From Mycobacterium sp. 3519A (GTDB taxonomy: Bacteria; Actinomycetota; Actinomycetes; Mycobacteriales; Mycobacteriaceae): 64,000 nucleotides of DNA. The position numbers and the translations under genes are program-made. Below the pieces are notes generated by a model that did not search any database, was not told the DNA's origin, and worked only from the letters and a program-made list of their open reading frames with translations. Positions 1 through 8,846 of the stretch are shown here, one piece after another (the stretch's first letter is position 1; each line of letters begins with the position of its first letter). Location of the stretch: contig NZ_OESG01000013.1 in NCBI RefSeq assembly GCF_900240945.1, positions 2,689,622-2,753,621 on the forward strand, written 5' to 3'.

Positions 1-78
1 GTCACCGTCTGCTACCGAAAGCACTGCTTCGGCCGACGGATCGCTGGAGGCGCAGTCCGGTGCAGCGACTCGGGTCAC
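1..78 (-). CDS. Partial CDS translationally coupled to the DUF1116 gene
   Basis: A GTG at 78 overlaps the TGA stop of the upstream DUF1116 gene (the bases read ATGTGA on the minus strand) and opens a frame of 26 codons that runs off the window edge without a stop. The peptide starts V/M-T-R-V-A-A-P-D-C and has no recognisable domain in this short piece. A stop-start overlap of this kind is typical of co-translated subunits. By context it could be another subunit of the same AllFGH-like complex (DUF2877/AllH or FdrA/AllF), but that is inference from the neighbour only. Confidence 0.45.
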   Translation of the reverse strand, partial: MTRVAAPDCASSDPSAEAVLSVADGD

Positions 79-1313
79 ATGGGGTGCAGCGCGTCCCATG
101 CCTTGCTGAAGGGCACAAGGGGTGCTTTGGCGACGCCACCTCCGATCTGTCGTCCTGAGCGACCTGCGATCCCGATATCGAGGAACGGGGTGAGGTCGGC
201 TTTGGCCGCGATCTTCGCCACGTCCAGCCCGAGCGGCGTGCCGCGATAGTTCAGGACTGGAATCAGAAAGTCCGGGCTCTCGGTGACGGTGATCTCGTAC
301 ATCGCAGTCGTCCGCGCGATCATCGTCGACGCGTCGCGGCCGCTCGAGCGATGCAGGGGCAAGCCGGCTGCCTGCGCGAGGCCGCCGAGCCCGACCACCT
401 CGGTGATGGTGCTTTCACCGCCCATGAACTCGATGTCGCCGGCGTCGCACCCGGATTCGAGCAGGTAGTCGTCGAACGTCGGCAGGGGACCGGTAAACCA
501 CCTGTCGCCGGTGCCCGAGGTCTGGATCCCGAACTCGGCGCAGGAGAAGGCCATGGCGGTGACCACGGAGGAGCCGTCGAAGCCGCGCATCGCGTTGGCC
601 ATCACCTTGCTGGCGGCCATCGACAGCCGCAGGAAGAAGTAGTCGTCGCACAGCGAGTCGAGCACGGCCTCCAATTCCGCACCAAGTTGTTTGGCGCCGA
701 CCAGCAGCCGCCTGAGCAGCAGCAGCGTGGCCGCGGCGTTGCGGCTGTGCAACTCGTCGCCCATGGTCACGGCCCTGGACATGATCGGCTTCAGCCGCAG
801 CGCTTCCGTCTGAGAATTGATCAGCGCATTCAGCGCGGGAGCGATGCGCAGGCGCAGGTCCTCCAGATTGCTCCGGGTGGCCTCGGTGTAGCTGCCGTAG
901 TTGAGGCGGTCGGCGCTGTCGCCTTCGTAGAGGGTGCAGTACGCGCGGTCGCCGCTGCGGTCGTCGGCCACGACGACGACGGGCATGGATGCGGTGGTGA
1001 CACCTGCGAGCGAGCCGACGCAGCCGAATTCCTGACAACCCCGCACCTGGATGTCTCCGCGTTCGAAGGCGGCGACCGCCTCGGCCTCATCGGCCGCCAG
1101 TCCCTCATAGAGCGCACCACCGATGATCGCCGCCCGCTGCCCGCCGGTGTAGGAGCCGAACGGCATGGCGGGACCCGAGGTGAGCACGGTCGACTTCGGC
1201 AGTCCCATGGCCCGGTCGGCGCTCTCCACCGCGATCAGCACAGGGTCTGATGCGATGAGCGCCCGGATCGCGGCCAGGTTTGCTTTCTCGCGGTGATCGC
1301 GGTGGTGATGCAT
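75..1313 (-). CDS. DUF1116 family protein, AllG-like oxamate carbamoyltransferase subunit
   Basis: 412 aa, similar over its whole length to the DUF1116 family (E. coli YlbE/AllG, YahG). AllG works with AllF (FdrA) and AllH in the oxamate carbamoyltransferase of anaerobic allantoin breakdown, transferring carbamoyl from oxalurate to phosphate. Family features seen include a Gly-rich N-terminal segment (SGPAMPFGSYTGGQRAA, near residue 45), a conserved CQEFGCVGSLAGV block near residue 95 and the GGESTITEVVGLGG block near 300. It lies directly downstream of a LacI regulator on the same strand, behind two operator-like palindromes, and its stop overlaps the start of the next gene. The exact substrate in this organism is not shown by the sequence. 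Confidence 0.8.
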   Translation of the reverse strand: MHHHRDHREKANLAAIRALIASDPVLIAVESADRAMGLPKSTVLTSGPAMPFGSYTGGQRAAIIGGALYEGLAADEAEAVAAFERGDIQVRGCQEFGCVGSLAGVTTASMPVVVVADDRSGDRAYCTLYEGDSADRLNYGSYTEATRSNLEDLRLRIAPALNALINSQTEALRLKPIMSRAVTMGDELHSRNAAATLLLLRRLLVGAKQLGAELEAVLDSLCDDYFFLRLSMAASKVMANAMRGFDGSSVVTAMAFSCAEFGIQTSGTGDRWFTGPLPTFDDYLLESGCDAGDIEFMGGESTITEVVGLGGLAQAAGLPLHRSSGRDASTMIARTTAMYEITVTESPDFLIPVLNYRGTPLGLDVAKIAAKADLTPFLDIGIAGRSGRQIGGGVAKAPLVPFSKAWDALHPM

Positions 1314-1326
1314 CGAGGGCCTCCGT

Positions 1327-1342
1327 GCTAAAACGTTTTGGC
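1327..1342. promoter_or_regulatory. LacI-type operator palindrome, site 1
   Basis: GCTAAAACGTTTTGGC is a 16-bp near-perfect palindrome around a central CG, the classic form of LacI/GalR-family operators. It lies just upstream of the DUF1116 start (1313) and downstream of the lacI-like gene. On the minus strand it reads GCCAAAACGTTTTAGC and matches 13 of 16 positions of the second palindrome. Confidence 0.6.
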
Positions 1343-1411
1343 AGGCGGAAAAATGTGCTGCTCTGGCGTCGGATTTGGGTGATTTTGTTGGCTATGAGTG
1401 AAGCGTTGACC

Positions 1412-1433
1412 TCAGCCAAATGGTTTTGGCTGA
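1412..1433. promoter_or_regulatory. LacI-type operator palindrome, site 2
   Basis: TCAGCCAAA-TGGT-TTTGGCTGA is a perfect 9-bp inverted repeat with a 4-base spacer. Its core on the minus strand (GCCAAAACCATTTGGC) shares its first eight bases and its length with site 1. The two centres are 88 bp apart, which would allow cooperative binding or looping over the DUF1116 promoter. Confidence 0.55.
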
Positions 1434-1442
1434 CGGCTCGCA

Positions 1443-1456
1443 GTGACAGTAGTCAC
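1443..1456. repeat. Small inverted repeat GTGAC-N4-GTCAC
   Basis: A perfect 5-bp inverted repeat with a 4-base spacer between the lacI-like stop and operator site 2. It could be a second regulator site or part of the 3' end structure of the lacI-like gene. Only its symmetry supports it. Confidence 0.3.
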
Positions 1457-1480
1457 AACGAATTCGGGGTGTCAAGCAAT

Positions 1481-2491
1481 TCACGCAGATGTGGTGGCCG
1501 GGTCGGGGGCGGCTGAGGATGCTCGCGCGACGAACTGCGTGGCAATGACCCGGGTGTCGTCGACGGTCGAACCGTGTTCCACGCGGTCGATCAGCAGCTG
1601 CGCGGCCGTACCCCCGGTGCGGAACGGGAACAGGTTGGTGGCCGAGATCTGCGGCGACGTCAAGGTGAGCGATCTGGCATCGACGGCCGACGCGATGGCC
1701 AACTCGTCGGGAACGCGCACTCCGACCCGCGATGCCGCGTCGAGGAGCGCGAGCGCGAGGTCGTCGGAGCTCGTGTAGACGGCGTCCACCCGCGCCTCGC
1801 GAAGGTCGGCTAAGACGCGATCGACAGCGTCTTGATCGAGGGATGCGAGAGTCAAGGTGACGTCTCGTATTCCCTTGTCCCGCACCCACTCCCGGTAACC
1901 GGACAGCACGTCGTTGACGTAGGACCGGTGGGTGTCGTCGGCGACCATGGCCGGTCGCATCCGACCGTTCTGCTCGAAGTGGTCCAACGCGAACCGGGCC
2001 GCTGTCGCGTGATCGTTGTCGACCGCCAACACGTCATGCGTTTCGCACACGGCGATTCCGACCGTGACGACCGGAACGCCCGCGGTGAAGATCGGTTCGT
2101 CGCCCTGTGGATCGACGATGATCGCACCGTCGATCGCGAATCCGCCGAAGATGCTGGCTTTCCCGCCGGAGGGGGTGACCACCAACGCGTAACCGGCGCT
2201 GTCGGCCGCCGCTGCGGCGCCGTTGATGACGTCGAGGAAGTAGGCCGAGTCCGGCAGCGCGGGGCCTCGTGAACCCTCCAGCGCCGGCAACTGGATGGCG
2301 ATGATCCGGCTTCGGCGCGTCACCAACTGTTGCGCGTGAACGTTTGCCTGATAACCCAATTGGGCCGCGGCCTGGAGAACCCGGACGCGGGTTTCCTCGG
2401 CGATCCGTCCACGGTTGTTCAGTGCGTGGGAGACGGTGGTCGCGGACACGCCGGCAGCAGCGGCCACGTCTCTGATGCTCGCCACCCTCAC
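1481..2491 (-). CDS. LacI/GalR family transcriptional regulator
   Basis: 336 aa. The N-terminal LacI helix-turn-helix is clear (SIRDVAAAAGVSATTVSHALN, residues 4-24) and is followed by the hinge helix region near residues 50-60 and a periplasmic-binding-protein-like effector domain to the end. It is encoded upstream of, and on the same strand as, the DUF1116 gene, with two LacI-type palindromes in the 167-bp space between them. It therefore probably controls the downstream ureide/oxamate operon in response to a small ligand. The ligand cannot be read from the sequence. Confidence 0.9.
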   Translation of the reverse strand: MRVASIRDVAAAAGVSATTVSHALNNRGRIAEETRVRVLQAAAQLGYQANVHAQQLVTRRSRIIAIQLPALEGSRGPALPDSAYFLDVINGAAAAADSAGYALVVTPSGGKASIFGGFAIDGAIIVDPQGDEPIFTAGVPVVTVGIAVCETHDVLAVDNDHATAARFALDHFEQNGRMRPAMVADDTHRSYVNDVLSGYREWVRDKGIRDVTLTLASLDQDAVDRVLADLREARVDAVYTSSDDLALALLDAASRVGVRVPDELAIASAVDARSLTLTSPQISATNLFPFRTGGTAAQLLIDRVEHGSTVDDTRVIATQFVARASSAAPDPATTSA

Positions 2492-2575
2492 CTCCGTCGT
2501 TCGCGCAGTTAAACGATAGCGACTGACGGAGCCTCTGCGTCGGAACGCGGACGCGGCCAGACGTGCCGCTCGAGG

Positions 2576-4180
2576 TCAGCGTGGGGTTCGGGCGAAGCTG
2601 GGATGCGGCGGCGCACTGAGCGACGTGTCCTGGCGACCGGTGGCCAGCGCCAAGTGCGCGAGGCTGCGTAGCAGCCACGGGGTATGTCGGGCTACCGCCG
2701 CAACGGCCCGGTCCGACCGGCGCATCGTCGCCTGTGCGCCGGGAGTCGGCCGTGACGCCAGTTCCGCCTCAGGAGACTCCCGCCCGCCGTCGTTGCGATC
2801 AACGGCCAACAACTGCCATGCGCCAGGGACGCCCCGCAATTCGACGGTGCCGCGATCCCGGAAACTGGTCCCCGACCCGACGACCAGGTCGCGAACCGTG
2901 CGGGAAACCAGGATCTCGCTGGCCCCAGCATTGCCCAATATCCGAGCGGCAATGTGTACCGCGATTCCGCCGATGTCGCCCTCGAACAGTTCACATTCGC
3001 CGGTGTGGATGCCCGCGCGGATCTCGATGCCGAGCGCCTCGGCCTCGGCCCGCACCGCCTCGGCGCAGCGGATCGCATGAGTCGGACCATCGAACGTGGT
3101 GAGGTGACCGTCGCCGGTACTCTTCACCACCGTGCCGCCGAAGCGTTCGGCCAGCTCAGCGGCGATGTCGTCGAAGCGCTGCAGGACCGCTCGCCAGCGT
3201 CCGTCGCCGCGCGCGACGGCATGTTCGGTCGACGCGACCATGTCGGTGAACAGCACGGTGCGCAGGGCGCGGTGCGCCTGCGCCGGTGCGGCATGGGTGC
3301 CGGTCAGGAACTCCTCGAGTTCCGACAGGATCCGGTCCGGCTCGGTGAACCAGGGCGCGTGGTCGATGCCCTCGACCTCCAGCAGTCGGGCGCCGGGGAT
3401 GTGATCAGCAAGGTAGCGGCCGCACTGCACCGGCACCCCCGGGTCGTGGGTGGCGTGAATGATCAGCGTCGGGGCGGTCACCGCAGGCAGAATGGGCCGA
3501 ATATCAATGCGGAGCAGGGATTCGAGCGCCGCTCGGACCATGCCGGGGCTCGCGCTCATCCGCTCGAACATCGCCAGTTGACGCATCGACTTGATCGACG
3601 GGAATGCAGTGCCAGCGGTTCGCCCGTCGCCCCAGCTCGAGGTCGCTGCGCGTCCGAACTCTTGGACGCGCGCGATCTGCGCAACCGTCGGGATGTACTC
3701 CTTGTTCAGGTCTTCGCCCGCCGCGGCAATCAGCCGCCGGTGCACCTCGACCGGGTCGCGGTGCAGATCCTCCCATTCGGTGGCCATGAACGGATACGAG
3801 CCGTAGACGACCAGCGCTCGGGTCCGCTCGGGTCGTTTGGCCGCGAACACCACTGATGCGGTGCCGCCCTCGCTCATCCCAAAGACGACGGCCGATTCGA
3901 AGCCGACGGCGTCCATGACGGCTTCGATCTCGTCGGCCCGCTCGTCGAGCGTCCGGACCCTCGGAATCGGGTCGGACAACCCCAGCCCGGCCTTGTCGAA
4001 CACCGCGATTCGACAGAACGTGCCCAGCTGCTCGAAGAACGACTTGTATTCGGGCAGCAGCCAGAACAGTTCGATGTGGCCGACCAGTGGCCCGACGAAC
4101 ACGAGCTGGAGCGGCCCGTCGCCGAAAATCTGATACGCCAGACTGAGCTCACCGCAGGGTGCGTACCGCGTGTCCCCCAC
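2576..4180 (-). CDS. Alpha/beta hydrolase fused to class III adenylate/guanylate cyclase (LipJ/Rv1900c type)
   Basis: 534 aa with two domains. Residues about 1-290 are an alpha/beta hydrolase (nucleophile elbow GMSEGG near 120, late His in GIDHAPW). Residues about 305-470 are a class III cyclase (LFTDMVASTEHA with the metal-binding Asp, VVKSTGDGHLTTF, GIHTGECE). The architecture matches M. tuberculosis Rv1900c (LipJ). The fusion suggests that binding or hydrolysis of a small ester or lipid ligand sets cAMP output, although hydrolase activity is often weak or absent in this family. It stands alone on the minus strand, with LacI downstream and PrsW upstream. Confidence 0.85.
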   Translation of the reverse strand: MGDTRYAPCGELSLAYQIFGDGPLQLVFVGPLVGHIELFWLLPEYKSFFEQLGTFCRIAVFDKAGLGLSDPIPRVRTLDERADEIEAVMDAVGFESAVVFGMSEGGTASVVFAAKRPERTRALVVYGSYPFMATEWEDLHRDPVEVHRRLIAAAGEDLNKEYIPTVAQIARVQEFGRAATSSWGDGRTAGTAFPSIKSMRQLAMFERMSASPGMVRAALESLLRIDIRPILPAVTAPTLIIHATHDPGVPVQCGRYLADHIPGARLLEVEGIDHAPWFTEPDRILSELEEFLTGTHAAPAQAHRALRTVLFTDMVASTEHAVARGDGRWRAVLQRFDDIAAELAERFGGTVVKSTGDGHLTTFDGPTHAIRCAEAVRAEAEALGIEIRAGIHTGECELFEGDIGGIAVHIAARILGNAGASEILVSRTVRDLVVGSGTSFRDRGTVELRGVPGAWQLLAVDRNDGGRESPEAELASRPTPGAQATMRRSDRAVAAVARHTPWLLRSLAHLALATGRQDTSLSAPPHPSFARTPR

Positions 4181-4212
4181 GTACCGAGCGTAACTGACGT
4201 CAGCGCTAATTC

Positions 4213-5394
4213 TCAGCGGTTGACGTACCCGGCCAGCGCCTGCAGGACCGGCGCCGCCGCCCTGGCCGCGTACAGGCGGTAGGCCTCCTCGTTCTGCAAT
4301 TCGAACACCCGCTGGTCGCCGAAGCCGCGATCGATCCGGTCCCGCACGAAGGCCAGTTCCACGACCTGGTGGGCGAAACGCTTCGCCGCCTTACCCGCGG
4401 CCCTGCCGCCCAGTCGGGCCGCCTCGGCGACCGCAGCCTTGCGGGCTTTCAGCGAGCCGAGCCAGGTGGCCTCGTTCGGGCTCACCACACCGGCCGCCAC
4501 CATTCCGGGCAGCTTGGCCGCGGTGACCCGCTGTTCGCGGCGTCTGCTCTGCACGCCCAGCACGATCACCAGCACGAAGATCGGCATCATCCAGAACAGG
4601 TAGACCCCGAAATAGGCGCCCGCGCCGATCAGCGACGACCCGTTCCACAGCCCGTGCATGAACACCGCCGCGAGGTAACCGAGCGCAATCCAGCCGATCC
4701 TGGCCAGGGTGTTGCGCCGTTGCAGCGCGAAGTAGACACCGATGCCGAACATCGTGGTGAACAGCGAATGCGCGAACGGGCCCATGATCAGCCGTATCGC
4801 CGCGGTGAGCAGCGAATCGCCGACCGAGGCGCCGCCCGAGATGTAGAGGATGTCCTCCAGCCACGCGAAACCCGCGCCGACCAGCCCGGCGTAGACCAGA
4901 CAGTCGGTCAGCGAATTCAACTCGTTGCGGCGCCTGCCGGTCATCATGAGCAGTAGGAACAACCCCTTGGCGGCCTCCTCAGTCAGCGGCGCCCCGAGGA
5001 CCACGGAAAACGGGCTGATGTGCTCGGGATCGCCCGGGTTGATCGCCGCCTCGGCGACGATCTGCACGACCGACGCCAGCACCACCGCGACGGATGCGCC
5101 CCACAGAAACGCGAAGACAAGCAGCCGCGGCGGCTCGGGTTCCCACCGGTCAAGCCAGATATAGGCCAGCACGACGACGGTCATCGTGATGCTGGACAGC
5201 GTGAATCCGATGGCGGTGCCGACCGGGTTGACCGCGGTCAGGCCGATCACGATGAGCCCGGCGACAGTGCCGAGCAGGATGATCACGAACAGCGGCGCGC
5301 CGACCTTGCGCATCTTGCGCTGAAATGGGGGAGGAAACGTGTGCGGTGGGGGCGGTGCGCCTGTGTAGGACACCTGAGCAGCGTAGCCGCGCAT
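4213..5394 (-). CDS. PrsW family intramembrane metalloprotease
   Basis: 393 aa integral membrane protein with about eight hydrophobic segments between residues 30 and 285 and a basic cytosolic C-terminal tail. The family motifs are present: EEAAKG near residue 138 (the EExxK active-site motif), a His in FAHSLFTTMFG, and HGLWNGSS late in the membrane domain. Bacillus PrsW carries out site-1 cleavage of an anti-sigma factor; the substrate here is unknown and no anti-sigma gene is nearby. It is divergent from rpsA, with a 163-bp shared upstream region. Confidence 0.8.
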   Translation of the reverse strand: MRGYAAQVSYTGAPPPPHTFPPPFQRKMRKVGAPLFVIILLGTVAGLIVIGLTAVNPVGTAIGFTLSSITMTVVVLAYIWLDRWEPEPPRLLVFAFLWGASVAVVLASVVQIVAEAAINPGDPEHISPFSVVLGAPLTEEAAKGLFLLLMMTGRRRNELNSLTDCLVYAGLVGAGFAWLEDILYISGGASVGDSLLTAAIRLIMGPFAHSLFTTMFGIGVYFALQRRNTLARIGWIALGYLAAVFMHGLWNGSSLIGAGAYFGVYLFWMMPIFVLVIVLGVQSRRREQRVTAAKLPGMVAAGVVSPNEATWLGSLKARKAAVAEAARLGGRAAGKAAKRFAHQVVELAFVRDRIDRGFGDQRVFELQNEEAYRLYAARAAAPVLQALAGYVNR

Positions 5395-5557
5395 TGATCA
5401 TGGCTGGCCCGCTCTGGAGACCGGGTTTGTCCAGCATGTACACAGTCGAGTAACCTCGACAGGTACTCGTCTGTGGTTTTGCGATCTCTGCTGCGGGTGC
5501 ACAAACAACAAAAGTCCCATGTCCCTACGATCAAACCTGTCCGGAGCAACCCACCAC
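5395..5557. promoter_or_regulatory. Divergent prsW-rpsA upstream region with hairpin at 5447-5469
   Basis: This 163-bp region must hold promoters for both divergent genes. At 5447-5469 a CGAGTA...TACTCG inverted repeat with a one-base bulge (CGAGTA-A-CCT / AGG-TACTCG) could form a hairpin in the rpsA leader. No clean -10 element was identified. A GGAG motif at 5542 lies 12 bases before the rpsA ATG. Confidence 0.35.
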
Positions 5558-7003
5558 ATGCCAAGTCCCTCCGTCACCTCGCCACAAGTAGCCGTCAACG
5601 ACATTGGCTCGAGCGAGGACTTTCTCGCCGCCATCGACAAAACCATCAAATACTTCAACGATGGCGACATCGTCGAGGGAACCATCGTCAAGGTTGACCG
5701 TGACGAGGTCCTACTCGACATCGGTTACAAGACCGAAGGCGTCATCCCTTCCCGTGAGCTCTCCATCAAGCACGACGTCGACCCCAACGAGGTCGTCTCC
5801 GTCGGCGATGAGGTCGAAGCTCTGGTCCTCACCAAGGAGGACAAGGAAGGCCGCCTGATCCTGTCCAAGAAGCGCGCTCAGTACGAGCGGGCCTGGGGCA
5901 CCATCGAAGAGCTCAAGGAGAAGGACGAGGCCGTCAAGGGCACCGTCATCGAGGTCGTCAAGGGCGGCCTGATCCTCGACATCGGCCTGCGCGGCTTCCT
6001 GCCCGCGTCGCTGGTCGAGATGCGGCGCGTCCGCGATCTGCAGCCGTACATCGGCAAGGAGATCGAGGCCAAGATCATCGAGCTGGACAAGAACCGCAAC
6101 AACGTGGTGCTGTCGCGCCGTGCCTGGCTGGAGCAGACCCAGTCCGAGGTGCGCAGCGAGTTCCTCAACCAGCTGCAGAAGGGCGCCATCCGCAAGGGTG
6201 TCGTGTCCTCGATCGTCAACTTCGGCGCGTTCGTCGATCTCGGTGGTGTCGACGGCCTGGTGCACGTCTCCGAGCTGTCCTGGAAGCACATCGACCACCC
6301 GTCCGAGGTCGTCCAGGTGGGCGACGAGGTCACCGTCGAGGTGCTCGACGTCGACATGGACCGCGAGCGGGTTTCGTTGTCGCTCAAGGCAACTCAGGAA
6401 GACCCGTGGCGTCACTTCGCCCGTACCCACGCGATCGGCCAGATCGTGCCCGGCAAGGTCACCAAGCTGGTGCCGTTCGGCGCGTTCGTCCGCGTCGAGG
6501 AGGGCATCGAGGGTCTGGTGCACATCTCGGAGCTGTCCGAGCGCCACGTCGAGGTCCCGGACCAGGTGGTCCAGGTCGGCGACGACGCGATGGTCAAGGT
6601 CATCGATATCGACCTGGAGCGTCGCCGCATCTCGCTGAGCCTCAAGCAAGCCAACGAGGACTACACCGAGGAGTTTGACCCGTCGAAGTACGGCATGGCC
6701 GACAGCTACGACGAGCAGGGCAACTACATCTTCCCCGAGGGCTTCGACCCCGAGACCAACGAATGGCTCGAGGGCTTCGAGAAGCAGCGTGAGGAGTGGG
6801 AGTCCCGCTACGCCGAAGCCGAGCGCAGGCACAAGATGCACACCGCGCAGATGGAGAAGTTCGCCGCTGCCGAGGCCGAAGAGGCGGCGCGGCCATCGTC
6901 CGCGAACGGCGCTTCGCGCGGCGACGAGCCGGCAGCCGGTGGGTCGCTGGCCAGCGACGCCCAGCTGGCGGCGCTGCGGGAGAAGCTGGCCGGCAGCGCC
7001 TAA
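5558..7003 (+). CDS. rpsA: 30S ribosomal protein S1
   Basis: 481 aa, the same length as M. tuberculosis RpsA and close to identical to it as I recall it. The ATG at 5558 (MPSPSVTSPQVAVND) is chosen because mycobacterial S1 starts there; the frame extends 13 codons further upstream. There are four S1 RNA-binding repeats (around residues 36-105, 123-188, 209-277 and 294-363), then the acidic and alanine-rich tail ending in the conserved SLASDAQLAALREKLAG. That C-terminus is the part linked to tmRNA and pyrazinoic acid binding in M. tuberculosis. It binds mRNA on the 30S subunit. coaE follows 12 bp downstream. Confidence 0.98.
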   Translation: MPSPSVTSPQVAVNDIGSSEDFLAAIDKTIKYFNDGDIVEGTIVKVDRDEVLLDIGYKTEGVIPSRELSIKHDVDPNEVVSVGDEVEALVLTKEDKEGRLILSKKRAQYERAWGTIEELKEKDEAVKGTVIEVVKGGLILDIGLRGFLPASLVEMRRVRDLQPYIGKEIEAKIIELDKNRNNVVLSRRAWLEQTQSEVRSEFLNQLQKGAIRKGVVSSIVNFGAFVDLGGVDGLVHVSELSWKHIDHPSEVVQVGDEVTVEVLDVDMDRERVSLSLKATQEDPWRHFARTHAIGQIVPGKVTKLVPFGAFVRVEEGIEGLVHISELSERHVEVPDQVVQVGDDAMVKVIDIDLERRRISLSLKQANEDYTEEFDPSKYGMADSYDEQGNYIFPEGFDPETNEWLEGFEKQREEWESRYAEAERRHKMHTAQMEKFAAAEAEEAARPSSANGASRGDEPAAGGSLASDAQLAALREKLAGSA

Positions 7004-7015
7004 CTGGCCTGCTGG

Positions 7016-8176
7016 ATGCTTCGCATCGGCCTGACCGGCGGTATCGGCGCCGGTAAATCGACGGTGGCCGCCGCATTCGCGGAATGCGGCGGCATCATCG
7101 TCGACGGCGACGTCATCGCGCGCGAGGTCGTCGAACCCGGTACCGAGGGGCTGGCTGCACTGGTCGACGCGTTCGGTGCGGACATCCTGCTGCCCGACGG
7201 TGCGCTCAACCGGCCCGCACTGGCGGCAAGGGCGTTCGTCGACGACGAGAAGCGCGCGAAGCTGAACGGCATCGTGCATCCGCTGGTCGCCCGACGGCGC
7301 GAAGAGATCCTCGACGCCGTGCACGAGGACGCGGTGGTCGTGGAGGACATCCCGCTGCTGGTGGAAACCGGTCTGGCGCCGTTGTTTCCGCTCGTCGTGG
7401 TGGTCACTGCCGACGAGGAAACCCGGGTCGAGCGGCTGATCAAGCGCGGAATGGACGAGGCTGACGCCCGCGCACGCATCAAAGCACAGGCACCCGAGGA
7501 CCAGCGGCGCGCGATAGCCGATGTGCTGCTGGATAATTCGGGTTCCGCGGGCGAACTGGTGGAGAAAGCCCGTGACCTCTGGTACCACCGTGTGCTGCCC
7601 TTGGCGCACAACATCCGCACCCGCCAGTGCGCGCCGCGGGTTTACCAACTGGGGCCGTATGACTCGAAATGGCCCGAGGACGCCCGACGGATCAGCAAGC
7701 GCCTCGAAATGGCTTGTGGCGCAAAGGCGTTACGGATAGACCACATCGGGTCCACTGCGGTACCCGGGATGGACGCCAAGGACGTGATCGACATGCAGAT
7801 CACGGTCGCGTCGCTCGATGTCGCCGACGAGATCAACGACCCGCTGGCGAAGGTCGGCTTTCCGCGCATCGAGCACATCACGGCCGACACCCCGCATACC
7901 GAGGACGACGCGCTGTGGCGCAAGCGGATTCACTGCGCCGCTGATCCCGGAAGGCCGGCCAACATTCACATCAGGGTCGACGGCTGGCCCGGACAACGGT
8001 TTGCGCTGCTGTTCCGGGACTGGCTGGCTGCCAACCCCGGTGTGCAGACCGACTATCTGGCCGCCAAGCGCCGCGCGTTGACCGCCCCCGACTACGCCGA
8101 GGCGAAGGAACCGTGGTTCGCCGACGTGTACGGCCGCGCCCTGCAATGGGCCGACGCGACCGGGTGGCGGCCCTAG
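7016..8176 (+). CDS. coaE: Dephospho-CoA kinase with C-terminal GrpB/UPF0157 domain
   Basis: 386 aa. The N-terminal kinase (residues about 1-195) has the P-loop GGIGAGKST at residues 8-16, the substrate DGD motif near 33 and the LID-region Arg residues; it phosphorylates dephospho-CoA, the last step of CoA synthesis. Residues about 210-380 are a GrpB/UPF0157 domain related to nucleotidyltransferases (IDHIGSTAVPGMDAKDVIDMQI). This fusion is the normal mycobacterial form (Rv1631, about 407 aa), where the extension is thought to help folding. It is probably cotranscribed with rpsA. Confidence 0.97.
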   Translation: MLRIGLTGGIGAGKSTVAAAFAECGGIIVDGDVIAREVVEPGTEGLAALVDAFGADILLPDGALNRPALAARAFVDDEKRAKLNGIVHPLVARRREEILDAVHEDAVVVEDIPLLVETGLAPLFPLVVVVTADEETRVERLIKRGMDEADARARIKAQAPEDQRRAIADVLLDNSGSAGELVEKARDLWYHRVLPLAHNIRTRQCAPRVYQLGPYDSKWPEDARRISKRLEMACGAKALRIDHIGSTAVPGMDAKDVIDMQITVASLDVADEINDPLAKVGFPRIEHITADTPHTEDDALWRKRIHCAADPGRPANIHIRVDGWPGQRFALLFRDWLAANPGVQTDYLAAKRRALTAPDYAEAKEPWFADVYGRALQWADATGWRP

Positions 8177-8742
8177 GCGGCAGCCGGCGGGGGAGCCTCG
8201 GCAGGCGGAGCCGCCGGTTGCGGTGTCGCCTGTTCGCCCGCTACCGGAATGTCGAGTGGCGCGCCACACTGCAGCACGCCGTACAGCGGATCGTCTTTGG
8301 GATGGAACAACCGCGGTGCGATGAACTGATCGGCCTGCGCGATGATCTGGTCGTCGGCCAGGATTTCACAGTGCAGATTCGACCCGTAGGGCCACTGGAT
8401 CGACACCTCCATGCCCGCCTGCTTGGGGTCGTCGAGCACGGTGTTCACCTCGAACGTCTGCCCGGGCAGTAGCGTCGGCGTCTCGCTGTTGACGTTGTGG
8501 TCGTCCATCTTGTACGCGACCACCGCGCCCCGCGACGTCCCGGTGGCGCGGGCCCGGTAGGTGATGTTGTGCTTCAACCCGTCGCCGGGTGCAGGTTGCA
8601 CCTGCTCGACGGGGGCGGGCGGCGCATCGGTCTGAGGTCCAGGATCCGGATCGGCGACTGCGGTTGCCGGAGCCAACTGCGTGCAGGCGCCGACGATCGC
8701 GGCGGCCGCGAGCACCCGCCATCCGCGCATGGTGGAACTCAT
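8173..8742 (-). CDS. Conserved exported protein with proline-rich tail
   Basis: 189 aa from the ATG at 8742. A signal peptide spans residues 1-29 (MRGWRVLAAAAIVGAC... ATAVADP) with a probable signal peptidase I site after AVA; VGAC could instead be an unusual lipobox. The mature part (residues about 55-165) looks like a beta-rich domain with two Cys (LHCEIL and LQCGAP) and ends in a Pro/Ala tail. It overlaps the end of coaE by 4 bp, tail to tail. The frame is open another 41 codons upstream, but the signal peptide argues for 8742. No function recognised. Confidence 0.75.
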   Translation of the reverse strand: MSSTMRGWRVLAAAAIVGACTQLAPATAVADPDPGPQTDAPPAPVEQVQPAPGDGLKHNITYRARATGTSRGAVVAYKMDDHNVNSETPTLLPGQTFEVNTVLDDPKQAGMEVSIQWPYGSNLHCEILADDQIIAQADQFIAPRLFHPKDDPLYGVLQCGAPLDIPVAGEQATPQPAAPPAEAPPPAAA

Positions 8743-8846
8743 GACAGCCGACCTTACCGTCGTCGGCTGCCGAACAGCGACGTCGATACCGGTCGACCAC
8801 GGCCGAACAGCGTGATCCCGACGTGCGGACCTGCGGTTATGTGCCA

